Shown here one piece after another: positions 10,073-22,866 of a stretch of 64,000 nucleotides of DNA (position 1 is its first letter; the number at the start of each line of letters is the position of its first letter). Location of the stretch: assembly GCF_963576545.1 (NCBI RefSeq), contig NW_026870465.1, positions 434,001-498,000 of the forward strand. The letters are read 5' to 3'. This stretch comes from Limanda limanda. Lineage: Eukaryota; Chordata; Actinopteri; Pleuronectiformes; Pleuronectidae. The translations under genes and the position numbers were made by a program. A model generated the notes under the pieces. The model saw nothing but the letters and a program-made list of their open reading frames with translations, ran no database searches and was not told the DNA's origin.

Positions 10073-13000
10073 GTTAGGGTTAGGGTTAGGGATGAAAGCA
10101 CATAGGAGAAAGAGATATTCTTGAATAACTTTTTTTGTGAAGGTCGGAGAGACTTGCAAGTAGGCTCTACCCCCACTAAATGGGGTTGCGCACATCGATC
10201 GGTACCATCCTTGAGCTTCTCCGACTTTCGGAAGGGTTAGGGTTAGGGTTAGGGATGAAAGCACATAGGAGAAAGAGATATTCTTGAATAACTTTTTTTG
10301 TGAAGGTCGGAGAGACTTGGAAAGTGGTTGCATCTGGACTAATTTGGGTCCTGCGGATCGATTGGTACCATCCCCGAGCTTGTACGACCTTCGGAAGAGG
10401 TCGACCTACGAAATTCCCCCAAATCTGAGGAGATATTCTTGAATAACTTTTTTTGTGAAGGTCGGAGAGACTTGCAAGTAGGCTCTACCCCCACTAAATG
10501 GGGTAGCGCGCATCGATCGGTACCATCCTTGAGCTTCTCCGACTTTCGGAAGGGTTAGGGTTAGGGTTAGGGATGAAAGCACATAGGAGAAAGAGATATT
10601 CTTGAATAACTTTTTTTGTGAAGGTCGGAGAGACTTGCAAGTAGGCTGTACCCCCACTAAATGGGGTTGCGCGCATCGATCGGTACCATCCTTGAGCTTC
10701 TCCGACTTTCGGAAGGGTTAGGGTTAGGGTTAGGGATGAAAGCACATAGGAGAAAGAGATATTCTTGAATAACTTTTTTTGTGAAGGTCGGAGAGACTTG
10801 GAAAGTGGTTGCATCTGGACTAATTTGGGTCCTGCGGATCGATTGGTACCATCCCCGAGCTTGTACGACCTTCGGAAGAGGTCGACCTACGAAATTCCCC
10901 CAAATCTGAGGAGATATTCTTGAATAACTTTTTTTGTGAAGGTCGGAGAGACTTGCAAGTAGGCTCTACCCCCACTAAATGGGGTAGCGCGCATCGATCG
11001 GTACCATCCTTGAGCTTCTCCGACTTTCGGAAGGGTTAGGGTCAGGGTTAGGGATGAAAGCACATAGGAGAAAGAGATATTCTTGAATAACTTTTTTTGT
11101 GAAGGTCGGAGAGACTTGCAAGTAGGCTCTACCCCCACTAAATGGGGTTGCGCACATCGATCGGTACCATCCTTGAGCTTCTCCGACTTTCGGAAGGGTT
11201 AGGGTTAGGGTTAGGGATGAAAGCACATAGGAGAAAGAGATATTCTTGAATAACTTTTTTTGTGAAGGTCGGAGAGACTTGGAAAGTGGTTGCATCTGGA
11301 CTAATTTGGGTCCTGCGGATCGATTGGTACCATCCCCGAGCTTGTACGACCTTCGGAAGAGGTCGACCTACGAAATTCCCCCAAATCTGAGGAGATATTC
11401 TTGAATAACTTTTTTTGTGAAGGTCGGAGAGACTTGCAAGTAGGCTCTACCCCCACTAAATGGGGTAGCGCGCATCGATCGGTACCATCCTTGAGCTTCT
11501 CCGACTTTCGGAAGGGTTAGGGTTAGGGTTAGGGATGAAAGCACATAGGAGAAAGAGATATTCTTGAATAACTTTTTTTGTGAAGGTCGGAGAGACTTGC
11601 AAGTAGGCTGTACCCCCACTAAATGGGGTTGCGCGCATCGATCGGTACCATCCTTGAGCTTCTCCGACTTTCGGAAGGGTTAGGGTTAGGGTTAGGGATG
11701 AAAGCACATAGGAGAAAGAGATATTCTTGAATAACTTTTTTTGTGAAGGTCGGAGAGACTTGGAAAGTGGTTGCATCTGGACTAATTTGGGTCCTGCGGA
11801 TCGATTGGTACCATCCCCGAGCTTGTACGACCTTCGGAAGAGGTCGACCTACGAAATTCCCCCAAATCTGAGGAGATATTCTTGAATAACTTTTTTTGTG
11901 AAGGTCGGAGAGACTTGCAAGTAGGCTCTACCCCCACTAAATGGGGTAGCGCGCATCGATCGGTACCATCCTTGAGCTTCTCCGACTTTCGGAAGGGTTA
12001 GGGTTAGGGTTAGGGATGAAAGCACATAGGAGAAAGAGATATTCTTGAATAACTTTTTTTGTGAAGGTCGGAGAGACTTGCAAGTAGGCTCTACCCCCAC
12101 TAAATGGGGTAGCGCGCATCGATCGGTACCATCCTTGAGCTTCCCCGACTTTCGGAAGGGTTAGGGTTAGGGTTAGGGATGAAAGCACATAGGAGAAAGA
12201 GATATTCTTGAATAACTTTTTTTGTGAAGGTCGGAGAGACTTGGAAAGTGGTTGCATCTGGACTAATTTGGGTCCTGCGGATCGATTGGTACCATCCCCG
12301 AGCTTGTACGACCTTCGGAAGAGGTCGACCGACGAAATTCCCCCAAATCTGAGGAGATATTCTTGAATAACTTTTTTTGTGAAGGTCGGAGAGACTTGCA
12401 AGTAGGCTCTACCCCCACTAAATGGGGTAGCGCGCATCGATCGGTACCATCCTTGAGCTTCTCCGACTTTCGGAAGGGTTAGGGTTAGGGTTAGGGATGA
12501 AAGCACATAGGAGAAAGAGATATTCTTGAATAACTTTTTTTGTGAAGGTCGGAGAGACTTGCAAGTAGGCTCTACCCCCACTAAATGGGGTTGCGCGCAT
12601 CGATCGGTACCATCCTTGAGCTTCTCCGACTTTCGGAAGGGTTAGGGTTAGGGTTAGGGATGAAAGCACATAGGAGAAAGAGATATTCTTGAATAACTTT
12701 TTTTGTGAAGGTCGGAGAGACTTGGAAAGTGGTTGCATCTGGACTAATTTGGGTCTTGCGGATCGATTGGTACCATCCCCGAGCTTGTACGACCTTCGGA
12801 AGAGGTCGACCGACGAAATTCCCCCAAATCTGAGGAGATATTCTTGAATAACTTTTTTTGTGAAGGTCGGAGAGACTTGCAAGTAGGCTCTACCCCCACT
12901 AAATGGGGTAGCGCGCATCGATTGGTACCAATCTTTGAGCTTCTCCGACTTTCGGAAGGGTTAGGGTTAGGGTTAGGGATGAAAGCACATAGGAGAAAGA

Positions 13001-13434
13001 GATATTCTTGAATAACTTTTTTTGTGAAGGTCGGAGAGACTTGCAAGTACGCTCTACCCCCACTAAATGGGGTAGCGCGCATCGATCAGTACCATCCTTG
13101 AGCTTCTCCGACTTTCGGAAGGGTTAGGGTTAGGGATGAAAGCACATAGGAGAAAGAGATATTCTTGAATAACTTTTTTTGTGAAGGTCGGAGAGACTTG
13201 GAAAGTGGTTGCATCTGGACTAATTTGGGTCCTGCGGATCGATTGGTACCATCCCCGAGCTTGTACGACCTTCGGAAGAGGTCGACCGACGAAATTCCCC
13301 CAAATCTGAGGAGATATTCTTGAATAACTTTTTTTGTGAAGGTCGGAGAGACTTGCAAGTAGGCTCTACCCCCACTAAATGGGGTAGCGCGCATCGATCG
13401 GTACCATCCTTGAGCTTCTCCGACTTTCGGAAGG
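10073..13434 (+). repeat. S-L zone with an internal 962-bp tandem duplication
   Basis: Seven S-L dimers starting at 10073, 10554, 11035, 11516, 11997, 12478 and 12960. 10073-11034 and 11035-11996 share the same ordered markers: GCGCACATC in the first S, GACCTACG in each L, CTGTACC in the second S. They are therefore a recent 962-bp duplication. Only the second copy has TCAGGG at 11042. The L at 12641 has the +1 GTACCAATC insertion and the L at 13123 has two hexamers. Confidence 0.88.
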
Positions 13435-15831
13435 GTTAGGGTTAGGGTTAGGGATGAAAGCACATAGGAGAAAGAGATATTCTTGAATAACTTTTTTTGT
13501 GAAGGTCGGAGAGACTTGCAAGTAGGCTCTACCCCCACTAAATGGGGTAGCGCGCATCGATCGGTACTATCCTTGAGCTTCTCCGACTTTCGGAAGGGTT
13601 AGGGTTAGGGTTAGGGATGAAAGCACATAGGAGAAAGAGATATTCTTGAATAACTTTTTTTGTGAAGGTCGGAGAGACTTGGAAAGTGGTTGCATCTGGA
13701 CTAATCTGGGTCCTGCGGATCGATTGGTACCATCCCCGAGCTTGTACGACCTTCGGAAGAGGTCGACCGACGAAATTCCCCCAAATCTGAGGAGATATTC
13801 TTGAATAACTTTTTTTGTGAAGGTCGGAGAGACTTGCAAGTAGGCTCTACCCCCACTAAATGGGGTAGCGCGCATCGATCGGTACCATCCTTGAGCTTCT
13901 CAGACTTTCGGAAGGGTTAGGGTTAGGGTTAGGGATGAAAGCACATAGGAGAAAGAGATATTCTTGAATAACTTTTTTTGTGAAGGTCGGAGAGACTTGG
14001 AAAGTGGTTGCATCTGGACTAATTTGGGTCCTGCGGATCGATTGGTACCATCCCCGAGCTTGTACGACCTTCGGAAGAGGTCGACCGACGAAATTCCCCC
14101 AAATCTGAGGAGATATTCTTGAATAACTGTTTTTGTGAAGGACGGAGAGACTTGCAAGTAGGCTCTACCCCCACTAAATGGGGTAGCGCGCATCGATCGG
14201 TACCATCCTTGAGCTTCTCCGACTTTCGGAAGGGTTAGGGTTAGGGTTAGGGATGAAAGCACATAGGAGAAAGAGATATTCTTGAATAACTTTTTTTGTG
14301 AAGGTCGGAGAGACTTGCAAGTAGGCTCTACCCCCACTAAATGGGGTTGCGCGCATCGATCGGTACCATCCTTGAGCTTCTCCGACTTTCGGAAGGGTTA
14401 GGGTTAGGGTTAGGGATGAAAGCACATAGGAGAAAGAGATATTCTTGAATAACTTTTTTTGTGAAGGTCGGAGAGACTTGAAAAGTGGTTGCATCTGGAC
14501 TAATTTGGGTCCTGCGGATCGATTGGTACCATCCCCGAGCTTGTACGACCTTCGGAAGAGGTCGACCGACGAAATTCCCCCAAATCTGAGGAGATATTCT
14601 TGAATAACTTTTTTTGTGAAGGTCGGAGAGACTTGCAAGTAGGCTCTACCCCCACTAAATGGGGTAGCGCGCATCGATCGGTACCATCTTTGAGCTTCTC
14701 CGACTTTCGGAAGGGTTAGGGTTAGGGTTAGGGATGAAAGCACATAGGAGAAAGAGATATTCTTGAATAACTTTTTTTGTGAAGGTCGGAGAGACTTGGA
14801 AAGTGGTTGCATCTGGACTAATTTGGGTCCTGCGGATCGATTGGTACCATCCCCGAGCTTGTACGACCTTCGGAAGAGGTCGACCGACGAAATTCCCCCA
14901 AATCTGAGGAGATATTCTTGAATAACTTTTTTTGTGAAGGTCGGAGAGACTTGCAAGTAGGCTCTACCCCCACTAAATGGGGTAGCGCGCATCGATCGGT
15001 ACCATCCTTGAGCTTCTCCGACTTTCGGAAGGGTTAGGGTTAGGGTTAGGGATGAAAGCACATAGGAGAAAGAGATATTCTTGAATAACTTTTTTTGTGA
15101 AGGTCGGAGAGACTTGCAAGTAGGCTCTACCCCCACTAAATGGGGTTGCGCGCATCGATCGGTACCATCCTTGAGCTTCTCCGACTTTCGGAAGGGTTAG
15201 GGTTAGGGTTAGGGATGAAAGCACATAGGAGAAAGAGATATTCTTGAATAACTTTTTTTGTGAAGGTCGGAGAGACTTGGAAAGTGGTTGCATCTGGACT
15301 AATTTGGGTCCTGCGGATCGATTGGTACCATCCCCGAGCTTGTACGACCTTCGGAAGAGGTCGACCGACGAAATTCCCCCAAATCTGAGGAGATATTCTT
15401 GAATAACTTTTTTTGTGAAGGTCGGAGAGACTTGCAAGTAGGCTCTACCCCCACTAAATGGGGTAGCGCGCATCGATCGGTACCATCCTTGAGCTTCTCC
15501 GACTTTCGGAAGGGTTAGGGTTAGGGTTAGGGATGAAAGCACATAGGAGAAAGAGATATTCTTGAATAACTTTTTTTGTGAAGGTCGGAGAGACTTGGAA
15601 AGTGGTTGCATCTGGACTAATTTGGGTCCTGCGGATCGATTGGTACCATCCCCGAGCTTGTACGACCTTCGGAAGAGGTCGACCGACGAAATTCCCCCAA
15701 ATCTGAGGAGATATTCTTGAATAACTTTTTTTGTGAAGGTCGGAGAGACTTGCAAGTAGGCTCTACCCCCACTAAATGGGGTAGCGCGCATCGATCGGTA
15801 CCATCCTTGAGCTTCTCCGACTTTCGGAAGG
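13435..15831 (+). repeat. S-L-L zone, three 799-bp blocks
   Basis: Blocks start at 13435, 14234 and 15033. The first S ends GGTACTATCC (KpnI site lost). Its two L units carry CTCAGAC then AACTG/GGACGG, the order also seen at 37415-38212. Confidence 0.9.
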
Positions 15832-17263
15832 GTTAGGGTTAGGGTTAGGGATGAAAGCACATAGGAGAAAGAGATATTCTTGAATAACTTTTTTTGTGAA
15901 GGTCGGAGAGACTTGCAAGTAGGCTCTACCCCCACTAAATGGGGTTGCGCGCATCGATCGGTACCATCCTTGAGCTTCTCCGACTTTCGGAAGGGTTAGG
16001 GTTAGGGTTAGGGATGAAAGCACATAGGAGAAAGAGATATTCTTGAATAACTTTTTTTGTGAAGGTCGGAGAGACTTGGAAAGTGGTTGCATCTGGACTA
16101 ATTTGGGTCCTGCGGATCGATTGGTACCATCCCCGAGCTTGTACGACCTTCGAAAGAGGTCGACCGACGAAATTCCCCCAAATCTGAGGAGATATTCTTG
16201 AATAACTTTTTTTGTGAAGGTCGGAGAGACTTGCAAGTAGGCTCTACCCCCACTAAATGGGGTAGCGCGCATCGATCGGTACCATCCTTGAGCTTCTCCG
16301 ACTTTCGGAAGGGTTAGGGTTAGGGTTAGGGATGAAAGCACATAGGAGAAAGAGATATTCTTGAATAACTTTTTTTGTGAAGGTCGGAGAGACTTGCAAG
16401 TAGGCTCTACCCCCACTAAATGGGGTAGCGCGCATCGATCGGTACCATCCTTGAGCTTCTCCGACTTTCGGAAGGGTTAGGGTTAGGGTTAGGGCTGAAA
16501 GCACATAGGAGAAAGAGATATTCTTGAATAACTTTTTTTGTGAAGGTCGGAGAGACTTGGAAAGTGGTTGCATCTGGACTAATTTGGGTCCTGCGGATCG
16601 ATTGGTACCATCCCCGAGCTTGTACGACCTTCGGAAGAGGTCGACCGACGAAATTCCCCCAAATCTGAGGAGATATTCTTGAATAACTTTTTTTGTGAAG
16701 GTCGGAGAGACTTGCAAGTAGGCTCTACCCCCACTAAATGGGGTAGCGCGCATCGATCGGTACCATCCTTGAGCTTCTCCGACTTTCGGAAGGGTTAGGG
16801 TTAGGGATGAAAGCACATAGGAGAAAGAGATATTCTTGAATAACTTTTTTTGTGAAGGTCGGAGAGACTTGCAAGTAGGCTCTACCCCCACTAAATGGGG
16901 TTGCGCGCATCGATCGGTACCATCCTTGAGCTTCTCCGACTTTCGGAAGGGTTAGGGTTAGGGATGAAAGCACATAGGAGAAAGAGATATTCTTGAATAA
17001 CTTTTTTTGTGAAGGTCGGAGAGACTTGAAAAGTGGTTGCATCTGGACTAATTTGGGTCCTGCGGATCGATTGGTACCATCCCCGAGCTTGTACGACCTT
17101 CGGAAGAGGTCGACCGACGAAATTCCCCCAAATCTGAGGAGATATTCTTGAATAACTTTTTTTGTGAAGGTCGGAGAGACTTGCAAGTAGGCTCTACCCC
17201 CACTAAATGGGGTAGCGCGCATCGATCGGTACCAATCTTTGAGCTTCTCCGACTTTCGGAAGG
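15832..17263 (+). repeat. S-L zone containing marker cassette X, copy 1
   Basis: Dimers start at 15832, 16313 and 16794. The marker order is L with CTTCGAAAG (16151), S, L with GGGCTGAAAG (16476), S with two hexamers (16794), L with +1 insertion (16951, also two hexamers). The same ordered cassette recurs at 26234, 29588, 33423, 36459 (cut short) and 39819. Confidence 0.85.
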
Positions 17264-19980
17264 GTTAGGGTTAGGGTTAGGGATGAAAGCACATAGGAGA
17301 AAGAGATATTCTTGAATAACTTTTTTTGTGAAGGTCGGAGAGACTTGCAAGTACGCTCTACCCCCACTAAATGGGGTAGCGCGCATCGATCAGTACCATC
17401 CTTGAGCTTCTCCGACTTTCGGAAGGGTTAGGGTTAGGGTTAGGGATGAAAGCACATAGGAGAAAGAGATATTCTTGAATAACTTTTTTTGTGAAGGTCG
17501 GAGAGACTTGGAAAGTGGTTGCATCTGGACTAATTTGGGTCCTGCGGATCGATTGGTACCATCCCCGAGCTTGTACGACCTTCGGAAGAGGTCGACCGAC
17601 GAAATTCCCCCAAATCTGAGGAGATATTCTTGAATAACTTTTTTTGTGAAGGTCGGAGAGACTTGCAAGTAGGCTCTACCCCCACTAAATGGGGTAGCGC
17701 GCATCGATCGGTACCATCCTTGAGCTTCTCCGACTTTCGGAAGGGTTAGGGTTAGGGTTAGGGATGAAAGCACATAGGAGAAAGAGATATTCTTGAATAA
17801 CTTTTTTTGTGAAGGTCGGAGAGACTTGGAAAGTGGTTGCATCTGGACTAATTTGGGTCCTGCGGATCGATTGGTACCATCCCCGAGCTTGTACGACCTT
17901 CGGAAGAGGTCGACCGACGAAATTCCCCCAAATCTGAGGAGATATTCTTGAATAACTTTTTTTGTGAAGGTCGGAGAGACTTGCAAGTAGGCTCTACCCC
18001 CACTAAATGGGGTAGCGCGCATCGATCGGTACCATCCTTGAGCTTCTCCGACTTTCGGAAGGGTTAGGGTTAGGGTTAGGGATGAAAGCACATAGGAGAA
18101 AGAGATATTCTTGAATAACTTTTTTTGTGAAGGTCGGAGAGACTTGCAAGTAGGCTCTACCCCCACTAAATGGGGTTGCGCGCATCGATCGGTACCATCC
18201 TTGAGCTTCTCCGACTTTCGGAAGGGTTAGGGTTAGGGTTAGGGATGAAAGCACATAGGAGAAAGAGATATTCTTGAATAACTTTTTTTGTGAAGGTCGG
18301 AGAGACTTGGAAAGTGGTTGCATCTGGACTAATTTGGGTCCTGCGGATCGATTGGTACCATCCCCGAGCTTGTACGACCTTCGGAAGAGGTCGACCGACG
18401 AAATTCCCCCAAATCTGAGGAGATATTCTTGAATAACTTTTTTTGTGAAGGTCGGAGAGACTTGCAAGTAGGCTCTACCCCCACTAAATGGGGTAGCGCG
18501 CATCGATCGGTACCATCCTTGAGCTTCTCCGACTTTCGGAAGGGTTAGGGTTAGGGTTAGGGATGAAAGCACATAGGAGAAAGAGATATTCTTGAATAAC
18601 TTTTTTTGTGAAGGTCGGAGAGACTTGCAAGTAGGCTCTACCCCCACTAAATGGGGTAGCGCGCATCGATCGGTACCATCCTTGAGCTTCTCCGACTTTC
18701 GGAAGGGTTAGGGTTAGGGTTAGGGATGAAAGCACATAGGAGAAAGAGATATTCTTGAATAACTTTTTTTGTGAAGGTCGGAGAGACTTGGAAAGTGGTT
18801 GCATCTGGACTAATTTGGGTCCTGCGGATCGATTGGTACCATCCCCGAGCTTGTACGACCTTCGGAAGAGGTCGACCGACGAAATTCCCCCAAATCTGAG
18901 GAGATATTCTTGAATAACATTTTTTGTGAAGGTCAGAGAGACTTGCAAGTAGGCTCTACCCCCACTAAATGGGGTAGCGCGCATCGATCGGTACCATCCT
19001 TGAGCTTCTCCGACTTTCGGAAGGGTTAGGGTTAGGGTTAGGGATGAAAGCACATAGGAGAAAGAGATATTCTTGAATAACTTTTTTTGTGAAGGTCGGA
19101 GAGACTTGCAAGTAGGCTCTACCCCCACTAAATGGGGTAGCGCGCATCGATCGGTACCATCCTTGAGCTTCTCCGACTTTCGGAAGGGTTAGGGTTAGGG
19201 ATGAAAGCACATAGGAGAAAGAGATATTCTTGAATAACTTTTTTTGTGAAGGTCGGAGAGACTTGGAAAGTGGTTGCATCTGGACTAATTTGGGTCCTGC
19301 GGATCGATTGGTACCATCCCCGAGCTTGTACGACCTTCGGAAGAGGTCGACCGACGAAATTCCCCCAAATCTGAGGAGATATTCTTGAATAACTTTTTTT
19401 GTGAAGGTCGGAGAGACTTGCAAGTAGGCTCTACCCCCACTAAATGGGGTAGCGCGCATCGATCGGTACCATCCTTGAGCTTCTCCGACTTTCGGAAGGG
19501 TTAGGGTTAGGGTTAGGGATGAAAGCACATAGGAGAAAGAGATATTCTTGAATAACTTTTTTTGTGAAGGTCGGAGAGACTTGCAAGTAGGCTCTACCCC
19601 CACTAAATGGGGTAGCGCGCATCGATCGGTACTATCGTTGAGCTTCTCCGACTTTCGGAAGGGTTAGGGTTAGGGTTAGGGATGAAAGCACATAGGAGAA
19701 AGAGATATTCTTGAATAACTTTTTTTGTGAAGGTCGGAGAGACTTGGAAAGTGGTTGCATCTGGACTAATTTGGGTCCTGCGGATCGATTGGTACCATCC
19801 CCGAGCTTGTACGACCTTCGGAAGAGGTCGACCGACGAAATTCCCCCAAATCTGAGGAGATATTCTTGAATAACTTTTTTTGTGAAGGTCGGAGAGACTT
19901 GCAAGTAGGCTCTACCCCCACTAAATGGGGTAGCGCGCATCGATCGGTACCATCCTTGAGCTTCTCCGACTTTCGGAAGG
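17264..19980 (+). repeat. Mixed S-L-L and S-L zone
   Basis: S-L-L at 17264-18062, three S-L dimers at 18063, 18544 and 19025, then S-L at 19500. The L at 18707 has the AACAT/GTCAGAG core, the L at 19188 has two hexamers, and the S at 19500 ends GGTACTATCG. This marker order resembles 45881-47160 and 50685-51964. Confidence 0.87.
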
Positions 19981-22866
19981 GTTAGGGTTAGGGTTAGGGA
20001 TGAAAGCACATAGGAGAAAGAGATATTCTTGAATAACTTTTTTTGTGAAGGTCGGAGAGACTTGAAAAGTGGTTGCATCTGGACTAATTTGGGTTCTGCG
20101 GATCGATTGGTACCATCCCCGAGCTTGTACGACCTTCGGAAGAGGTCGACCGACTAAATTCCCCCAAATCTGAGGAGATATTCTTGAATAACTTTTTTTG
20201 TGAAGGTCGGAGAGACTTGCAAGTAGGCTCTACCCCCACTAAATGGGGTAGCGCGCATCGATCGGTACCATCCTTGAGCTTCTCCGACTTTCGGAAGGGT
20301 TAGGGTTAGGGTTAGGGATGAAAGCACATAGGAGAAAGAGATATTCTTGAATAACTTTTTTTGTTAAGGTCGGAGAGACTTGCAAGTAGGCTCTACCCCC
20401 ACTAAATGGGGTAGCGCGCATCGATCGGTACCATCCTTGAGCTTCTCCGACTTTCGGAAGGGTTAGGGTTAGGGTTAGGGATGAAAGCACATAGGAGAAA
20501 GAGATATTCTTGAATAACTTTTTTTGTGAAGGTCGGAGAGACTTGCAAGTAGGCTCTACCCCCACTAAATGGGGTTGCGCGCATCGATCGGTACCATCCT
20601 TGAGCTTCTCCGACTTTCGGAAGGGTTAGGGTTAGGGTTAGGGATGAAAGCACATAGGAGAAAGAGATATTCTTGAATAACTTTTTTTGTGAAGGTCGGA
20701 GAGACTTGGAAAGTGGTTGCATCTGGACTAATTTGGGTCCTGCGGATCGATTGGTACCATCCCCGAGCTTGTACGACCTTCGGAAGAGGTCGACCGACGA
20801 AATTCCCCCAAATCTGAGGAGATATTCTTGAATAACTTTTTTTGTGAAGGTCGGAGAGACTTGCAAGTAGGCTCTACCCCCACTAAATGGGGTAGCGCGC
20901 ATCGATCGGTACCATCCTTGAGCTTCTCCGACTTTCGGAAGGGTTAGGGTTAGGGTTAGGGATGAAAGCACATAGGAGAAAGAGATATTCTTGAATAACT
21001 TTTTTTGTGAAGGTCGGAGAGACTTGAAAAGTGGTTGCATCTGGACTAATTTGGGTTCTGCGGATCGATTGGTACCATCCCCGAGCTTGTACGACCTTCG
21101 GAAGAGGTCGACCGACTAAATTCCCCCAAATCTGAGGAGATATTCTTGAATAACTTTTTTTGTGAAGGTCGGAGAGACTTGCAAGTAGGCTCTACCCCCA
21201 CTAAATGGGGTAGCGCGCATCGATCGGTACCATCCTTGAGCTTCTCCGACTTTCGGAAGGGTTAGGGTTAGGGTTAGGGATGAAAGCACATAGGAGAAAG
21301 AGATATTCTTGAATAACTTTTTTTGTTAAGGTCGGAGAGACTTGCAAGTAGGCTCTACCCCCACTAAATGGGGTAGCGCGCATCGATCGGTACCATCCTT
21401 GAGCTTCTCCGACTTTCGGAAGGGTTAGGGTTAGGGTTAGGGATGAAAGCACATAGGAGAAAGAGATATTCTTGAATAACTTTTTTTGTGAAGGTCGGAG
21501 AGACTTGCAAGTAGGCTCTACCCCCACTAAATGGGGTTGCGCGCATCGATCGGTACCATCCTTGAGCTTCTCCGACTTTCGGAAGGGTTAGGGTTAGGGT
21601 TAGGGATGAAAGCACATAGGAGAAAGAGATATTCTTGAATAACTTTTTTTGTGAAGGTCGGAGAGACTTGGAAAGTGGTTGCATCTGGACTAATTTGGGT
21701 CCTGCGGATCGATTGGTACCATCCCCGAGCTTGTACGACCTTCGGAAGAGGTCGACCGACGAAATTCCCCCAAATCTGAGGAGATATTCTTGAATAACTT
21801 TTTTTGTGAAGGTCGGAGAGACTTGCAAGTAGGCTCTACCCCCACTAAATGGGGTAGCGCGCATCGATCGGTACCATCCTTGAGCTTCTCCGACTTTCGG
21901 AAGGGTTAGGGTTAGGGTTAGGGATGAAAGCACATAGGAGAAAGAGATATTCTTGAATAACTTTTTTTGTGAGGGTCGGAGAGACTTGAAAAGTGGTTGC
22001 ATCTGGACTAATTTGGGTTCTGCGGATCGATTGGTACCATCCCCGAGCTTGTACGACCTTCGGAAGAGGTCGACCGACTAAATTCCCCCAAATCTGAGGA
22101 GATATTCTTGAATAACTTTTTTTGTGAAGGTCGGAGAGACTTGCAAGTAGGCTCTACCCCAACTAAATGGGGTAGCGCGCATCGATCGGTACCATCCTTG
22201 AGCTTCTCCGACTTTCGGAAGGGTTAGGGTTAGGGTTAGGGATGAAAGCACATAGGAGAAAGAGATATTCTTGAATAACTTTTTTTTTTAAGGTCGGAGA
22301 GACTTGCAAGTAGGCTCTACCCCCACTAAATGGGGTAGCGCGCATCGATCGGTACCATCCTTGAGCTTCTCCGACTTTCGGAAGGGTTAGGGTTAGGGTT
22401 AGGGATGAAAGCACATAGGAGAAAGAGATATTCTTGAATAACTTTTTTTGTGAAGGTCGGAGAGACTTGCAAGTAGGCTCTACCCCCACTAAATGGGGTT
22501 GCGCGCATCGATCGGTACCATCCTTGAGCTTCTCCGACTTTCGGAAGGGTTAGGGTTAGGGTTAGGGATGAAAGCACATAGGAGAAAGAGATATTCTTGA
22601 ATAACTTTTTTTGTGAAGGTCGGAGAGACTTGGAAAGTGGTTGCATCTGGACTAATTTGGGTCCTGCGGATCGATTGGTACCATCCCCGAGCTTGTACGA
22701 CCTTCGGAAGAGGTCGACCGACGAAATTCCCCCAAATCTGAGGAGATATTCTTGAATAACTTTTTTTGTGAAGGTCGGAGAGACTTGCAAGTAGGCTCTA
22801 CCCCCACTAAATGGGGTAGCGCGCATCGATCGGTACCATCCTTGAGCTTCTCCGACTTTCGGAAGG
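19981..22866 (+). repeat. Three 962-bp L-S-S-L blocks
   Basis: Copies at 19981-20942, 20943-21904 and 21905-22866. Each starts with an L marked by CTTGAAAAGTGG, GGGTTCTGCGG and GACTAAATT, then an S with TTGTTAAGG in the core (in the third copy the G is also T, giving a T9 run), then a T-allele S, then a plain L. The adjacent S-S pair puts two telomeric blocks 163 bp apart, the closest spacing in the array. Confidence 0.9.
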
